Below are positions 7,361-9,789 of a DNA stretch of 9,789 nt, piece after piece. The position numbers and the translations under genes were made by a program. This DNA comes from Bacteroidota bacterium (GTDB lineage Bacteria > Bacteroidota > Bacteroidia > Chitinophagales > Saprospiraceae): positions 1 through 9,789 of the forward strand of contig JAKQGD010000646.1 of the NCBI GenBank assembly GCA_029573365.1. Reading direction: 5' to 3'. Under the pieces are notes generated by a model. That model did no database searches. It was given only the letters and a program-made list of their open reading frames with translations, and was not told the DNA's origin. The stretch's first letter is position 1. Every line of letters starts with the position of its first letter.

Positions 7361-7368
7361 CAAAGGTA
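7361..7368 (-). promoter_or_regulatory. Promoter -7 element of the atp operon
   Basis: The minus strand reads TACCTTTG from 7368 to 7361, an exact match to the Bacteroidota sigma-ABfr -7 consensus TAnnTTTG. A start site near 7353-7357 would give a leader of about 28-32 nt before the atpB ATG. No clear -33 TTTG is present 19-21 nt upstream. The predicted leader holds a short 4-bp hairpin, CGGT-ATT-ACCG on the plus strand (7332-7342), ending 6 nt before the start codon. The match is seen directly; the activity is inferred. Confidence 0.65.
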
Positions 7369-7419
7369 AGAAAACAAAATGTTATGTCATACCATTGAAC
7401 CTCTATTATTTAGGAAGTT

Positions 7420-7451
7420 TTTAAGCATTTCGGAGATTTTTCCGGCTTAAA
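7420..7451. repeat. Interrupted inverted repeat upstream of the atp promoter
   Basis: TTTAAGC (7420-7426) pairs with GCTTAAA (7445-7451), and inside it CGGA (7431-7434) pairs with TCCG (7441-7444). The unpaired ATTT (7427-7430) sits on one side and the 6-nt loop is GATTTT. It lies about 52 nt upstream of the atp -7 element and about 150 nt after the DUF6089 stop. It could be a weak 3'-end structure of that transcript or a protein-binding site. Neither strand has a good T run after the stem. Confidence 0.3.
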
Positions 7452-7543
7452 TTAATTTGTCTGTTGGAACTTCAGATGCTAAATTTCTGAATTGGCATTT
7501 TTACCCGACATTTTAGCGTATGTCTGAAGATAAACGGGGTATA

Positions 7544-7551
7544 TAATTTTG
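7544..7551 (+). promoter_or_regulatory. Possible plus-strand promoter-like string, weak
   Basis: TAATTTTG fits TAnnTTTG on the plus strand and overlaps the palindrome TTTTGCAAAA (7547-7556). Any transcript would run antisense into the 3' end of the DUF6089 gene. The plus-strand ORF that follows (ATG at 7556) does not look like a real protein. No -33 element is visible, and such AT-rich strings occur by chance. Confidence 0.15.
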
Positions 7552-7602
7552 CAAAATGCAGTTTATTACTTATAGCAAAAACATTGGCGTAAAGCCTCAG
7601 AG

Positions 7603-8427
7603 TCAATACCTTATCTTTGATATCTCAGGGCACTCAATACCCCCGAAATATCTCATGACTGATACGCCGGCAAAGGTATATTGGTCCTTGGCTTTTCTGT
7701 CTCCCCGCTGCCTCCCTGCCTGCCCCAGGCCTTCCACGAGGGATCTGTCAGAAAGTGCCACTGCTACCTCACCGCGTGCAGACTGAAGAACCGATTTTTC
7801 GGGATATACTGTACTGACGTCATCAAGGTAATCGGTAAACAGAAAGCGGGTGCTGATCTCAATATTCAGGCTGATATGCCTATTAACGTCAATCTTTATA
7901 CCTCCTCCCAGCAGCAGTCCCGCATTTATAAAACCGTACTCATTACCGGGTTGCTGCCCCTCTGTACCATAGTCCCTCAGGTGGTATTTCCGGCCATCAA
8001 GACTGGCAGTAGGATCAAAATAAAAAACATTAAACCCTCCGAAAAAATACGGCGTCTTGTTGAAGGTGGGGCTGCCGTGTTCGTATTTGAAAAAGTTAAA
8101 TTCCACCACATTTGACAAGTCAAAAATGGAAGAACGGAAGCTTAGGTTTCTATTTCTTTCAAAATTGTTTTGGGAAGTTGCATCGTCGGCTCCTACATTA
8201 CCATAACTCAGAGTAGACCTTGCAGAGACCCTGTTGTTAAAATTATACCTTGCTGTGAGCCCCAGAGCAATTCCGGGTTTTGTGATTCTGAGTGTGGTAT
8301 TCAGGTCTCCAAAATAGAAACTTGTACCCAGCCAGCCCCCCAGTTCAGGTCCCTTTTGTGCCTTTGTTGCAAATGGCAAAACAATCGAACAACATACGAG
8401 AAAAAATAATATCAAAAATTGTCTCAT
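7603..8427 (-). CDS. DUF6089-like outer-membrane beta-barrel protein
   Basis: Putative outer-membrane beta-barrel protein of unknown function, confined as far as I know to Bacteroidota. From the ATG at 8427 it has 274 residues. Residues 1-23 form a signal peptide ending ATKA, with mature QKGPELGGWLG. The barrel-like part has alternating strands: LGGWLGTSFYFGDLN (29-43), RNLSFRSSIFDLSNVVEFNF (93-112), TPYFFGGFNVFYFDP (125-139), a RDYGTEGQ turn (151-158), and the conserved TDYLDDVSTVYPE (198-210). The end is DQYTFAGVSVMRYFGGIECP (248-267), with no C-terminal aromatic residue of the classic type except the final Tyr. A TTG at 8451 would add eight residues, but it falls at the predicted transcription start, so ATG 8427 is preferred. 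It lies 75 nt after the GH31 stop and has its own promoter-like element. The family assignment rests on motif recall, not a search. Confidence 0.8.
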   Translation of the reverse strand: MRQFLILFFLVCCSIVLPFATKAQKGPELGGWLGTSFYFGDLNTTLRITKPGIALGLTARYNFNNRVSARSTLSYGNVGADDATSQNNFERNRNLSFRSSIFDLSNVVEFNFFKYEHGSPTFNKTPYFFGGFNVFYFDPTASLDGRKYHLRDYGTEGQQPGNEYGFINAGLLLGGGIKIDVNRHISLNIEISTRFLFTDYLDDVSTVYPEKSVLQSARGEVAVALSDRSLVEGLGQAGRQRGDRKAKDQYTFAGVSVMRYFGGIECPEISKIRY

Positions 8428-8459
8428 GTGAATCAAACGAAATTCTATCAATTTTGGTG

Positions 8460-8467
8460 TAAAGGTA
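8460..8467 (-). promoter_or_regulatory. Promoter-like element of the DUF6089 gene
   Basis: The minus strand reads TACCTTTA from 8467 to 8460, matching TAnnTTTG at five of its six defined positions. It ends 32 nt before the ATG at 8427, nearly the same spacing as the atpB element (35 nt), so the two support each other. The predicted start site near 8452-8456 makes the TTG at 8451 an unlikely initiation codon. No clear -33 box is seen. Confidence 0.5.
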
Positions 8468-8502
8468 CCTGCTTTTTATCAATAATCCATTTAGGTCCCC
8501 AT

Positions 8503-9789
8503 TTAGTGGCCCTGCAATTCCAGACTATTAAAGGTTGTAGTGGCAGCTGTCACTGCCCATACGCCATCAGACATGGGGTCAAAGGCTACTTCCTTTTGGT
8601 TGATTTTAACAGTCACCGGGACAAAAGGCAGGCCATGGACCACTATGCGGTATGATTGGTAATCTGTCTCGTAGTGACCGCTGGCCTTAAGCGTAAGGCT
8701 AAATCTTCCTTCGGCAGACGTAGTGCGGAAAACTTTAAGGTTATAAATTCCTTTTTCGTAATCGTACCCGTCACCTGCGTCTTCGTAGAGCGTGCTGATT
8801 GTTTCTTCGCTACCCCAGTACACGTGCAGGATGAGTTGTTCCTGCGGTTTTTGACCTACGTATTGCACGGTTTCGGCCATAGGCAATACAGCTCCTTCCC
8901 TGATATATATCGGGATTTGTTCCAGTGGAGCCTCAGCAGTCAGCTCATTTCCTCCCTCCAGAATCTTGTCTGTCCAGTAATGGTACCATCTTCCTTCAGG
9001 CAGGTAAATGTATCTTGTTTTTACATTGGGCTCCAGCACGGGACACACCAGGATGTGGTCACCAAACATAAATTCATCAACTCTGTACAGTGTGTTCTGG
9101 TCATTTTGGTCATACAACGAAATAGGTCTCAGTATGGGGGTATATTCCTTTACATACTGATAAAAAGCGGTATAGACATATGGCAGCAGTTCGTACCTGA
9201 ACCTGATGTATCTGGTTAAGATCTCCAGTGCCTGAGTACCAAACGACCAGGGTTCCTGGTCTCCGTGGTCACCGGAACTGTGTGTTCTGAAAAATGGATG
9301 AAACACTGCCAGTTGCATCCACCGGATATAAAGTTCCGGAGTAGGGTGATCTATAAAACCTCCTATGTCAGAGCCCACAAAAGAGAATCCTGATATACTG
9401 AGTCTCTGGCATTGCATATTGGCGATCCATAGGTGCTCCCATGTGGCTATGTTGTCGCCTGTCCATGAAGATGCATACCTTTGTGTGCCGGCATATGCAG
9501 ATCTCGATATGACCAGTGGCCTCAGCCCATTGAGGTGTTTTTTTACACCTTTGTACGTTGCTCTGGCCATTTGCATACCATAGATATTGTGTGCCTTTCG
9601 GTGGCTGCAGGGGTTGCCATCATAGTCGTGTCTGACATCGGCAGGAAAAGTTTTACCTTCTGTTTCGAGAAGAGCAGGTTCGTTCATGTCGTTCCACACG
9701 CCACGGACTCCTTGTTTTTCTATAAGTTCCTGAAAAAGTCCTGACCACCATTTTCGTGTTTTTGGGTTGGTAAAATCCGGAAAACAGCA
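8503..9789 (-). CDS. Glycoside hydrolase family 31 (alpha-glucosidase-like), 5' end cut by window
   Basis: Retaining GH31 enzyme, most likely hydrolysing alpha-glucosidic bonds; the sequence alone does not settle whether it is an alpha-glucosidase, alpha-xylosidase or transglycosylase. The frame is open from 9789 to the TAA at 8503-8505, giving 428 visible residues, perhaps half of the protein. The GTG at 9699 is internal: reading continues upstream as CCFPDFTNPKTRKWW and on through GVRG. The nucleophile motif WNDMNEP is at visible residues 32-38 (D34), and the acid/base is D112 in SWTGDNIATW. GSDIGGF (139-145) and RTHSSGDHGDQEPW (168-181) line the pocket. After the barrel come LPEGRWYHYWTD and IPIYIREGAVLPM, then a DUF5110-like sandwich with LYEDAGDGYDYEKG. 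The visible part has no sign of damage. It lies upstream of the DUF6089 gene on the same strand, separated by 75 nt. Confidence 0.95.
   Translation of the reverse strand, partial: CCFPDFTNPKTRKWWSGLFQELIEKQGVRGVWNDMNEPALLETEGKTFPADVRHDYDGNPCSHRKAHNIYGMQMARATYKGVKKHLNGLRPLVISRSAYAGTQRYASSWTGDNIATWEHLWIANMQCQRLSISGFSFVGSDIGGFIDHPTPELYIRWMQLAVFHPFFRTHSSGDHGDQEPWSFGTQALEILTRYIRFRYELLPYVYTAFYQYVKEYTPILRPISLYDQNDQNTLYRVDEFMFGDHILVCPVLEPNVKTRYIYLPEGRWYHYWTDKILEGGNELTAEAPLEQIPIYIREGAVLPMAETVQYVGQKPQEQLILHVYWGSEETISTLYEDAGDGYDYEKGIYNLKVFRTTSAEGRFSLTLKASGHYETDYQSYRIVVHGLPFVPVTVKINQKEVAFDPMSDGVWAVTAATTTFNSLELQGH

Larger units (their letters stand above)
7326..7602. other. 277-nt AT-rich intergenic region between the DUF6089 gene and atpB
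   Basis: No credible coding sequence lies here. It holds the atp operon promoter element (7361-7368), an interrupted inverted repeat (7420-7451), a perfect 10-bp palindrome TTTTGCAAAA (7547-7556), and a plus-strand TAATTTTG promoter-like string (7544-7551). I see no GC-rich hairpin followed by a T run that would serve as a clear terminator for the upstream DUF6089 gene. Confidence 0.6.

Noticed and set aside
7556..7786. 76-codon plus-strand ORF starting next to a promoter-like string
   Set aside because: Most of it is antisense to the DUF6089 gene, the translation is low in recognisable features, and the start codon would sit on the predicted transcript end.
7681..8115. 144-codon plus-strand ORF
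   Set aside because: It is antisense to the DUF6089 gene, rich in Cys and Pro with no recognisable domain, and looks like a shadow of the real frame.
8449..8451. TTG start giving a 282-residue DUF6089 protein
   Set aside because: It would put MIEFRLIH before a normal signal peptide and coincides with the predicted transcription start; ATG at 8425-8427 fits better.
8656..9219. 187-codon plus-strand ORF
   Set aside because: It lies wholly antisense to the well-supported GH31 coding region, and its translation shows no family-like motif.
9697..9699. GTG as start codon of the GH31 gene
   Set aside because: It falls in the middle of the nucleophile motif strand (GVRGVWNDMNEP), and coding continues to the window edge; the N-terminal domain is simply outside.
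1..9789. CRISPR array, insertion sequence, tRNA/rRNA gene, prophage or defence cassette
   Set aside because: I found no spaced direct repeats, transposase motifs, tRNA-like cloverleaf or defence-type domains; nearly all sequence is explained by eight conserved genes and short gaps.

Overview
This window looks like a chromosomal segment of a member of the Bacteroidota (Sphingobacteriia, Chitinophagia or Saprospiria type; I cannot place it more finely). The evidence is a TonB-dependent receptor of a subfamily typical of that phylum, a DUF6089-type outer-membrane protein, an F-type ATPase a subunit with a signal peptide and a long His-rich N-terminal extension, TAnnTTTG-like promoter elements 32-35 nt before start codons, and an almost complete lack of correctly placed Shine-Dalgarno sequences.

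Layout. Positions 1-1892 (+) hold the C-terminal 629 residues of a TonB-dependent outer-membrane receptor whose start lies outside the window. A strong symmetric hairpin (1923-1958) separates it from the converging ATP synthase operon. That operon runs on the minus strand from 7325 down to 1980 in the order atpB-atpE-atpF-atpH-atpA-atpG (subunits a, c, b, delta, alpha, gamma), with gaps of 20-94 nt. A promoter-like TACCTTTG lies 35 nt before atpB, and a long inverted repeat sits between atpE and atpF. The genes for the catalytic beta subunit (atpD) and for epsilon (atpC) are absent, so they must lie elsewhere in the genome. Upstream of a 277-nt intergenic region, also on the minus strand, are a DUF6089-like outer-membrane protein (7603-8427, with its own TACCTTTA element) and the C-terminal 428 residues of a GH31 alpha-glucosidase (8503-9789, start outside the window).

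How the genes work together. The six atp genes supply the whole membrane sector (a, b, c) plus the alpha, gamma and delta subunits of one H+-translocating F1Fo ATP synthase. The receptor, the DUF6089 protein and the glucosidase are separate transcription units with no evident functional link to it. I see no mobile element, CRISPR array, RNA gene or defence-like cassette. Most of the window is ordinary core-genome content. The points worth a second look are the atpE/atpF intercistronic hairpin, the His-rich ends of AtpB, the missing atpDC, and small structured elements in the 7326-7602 gap.
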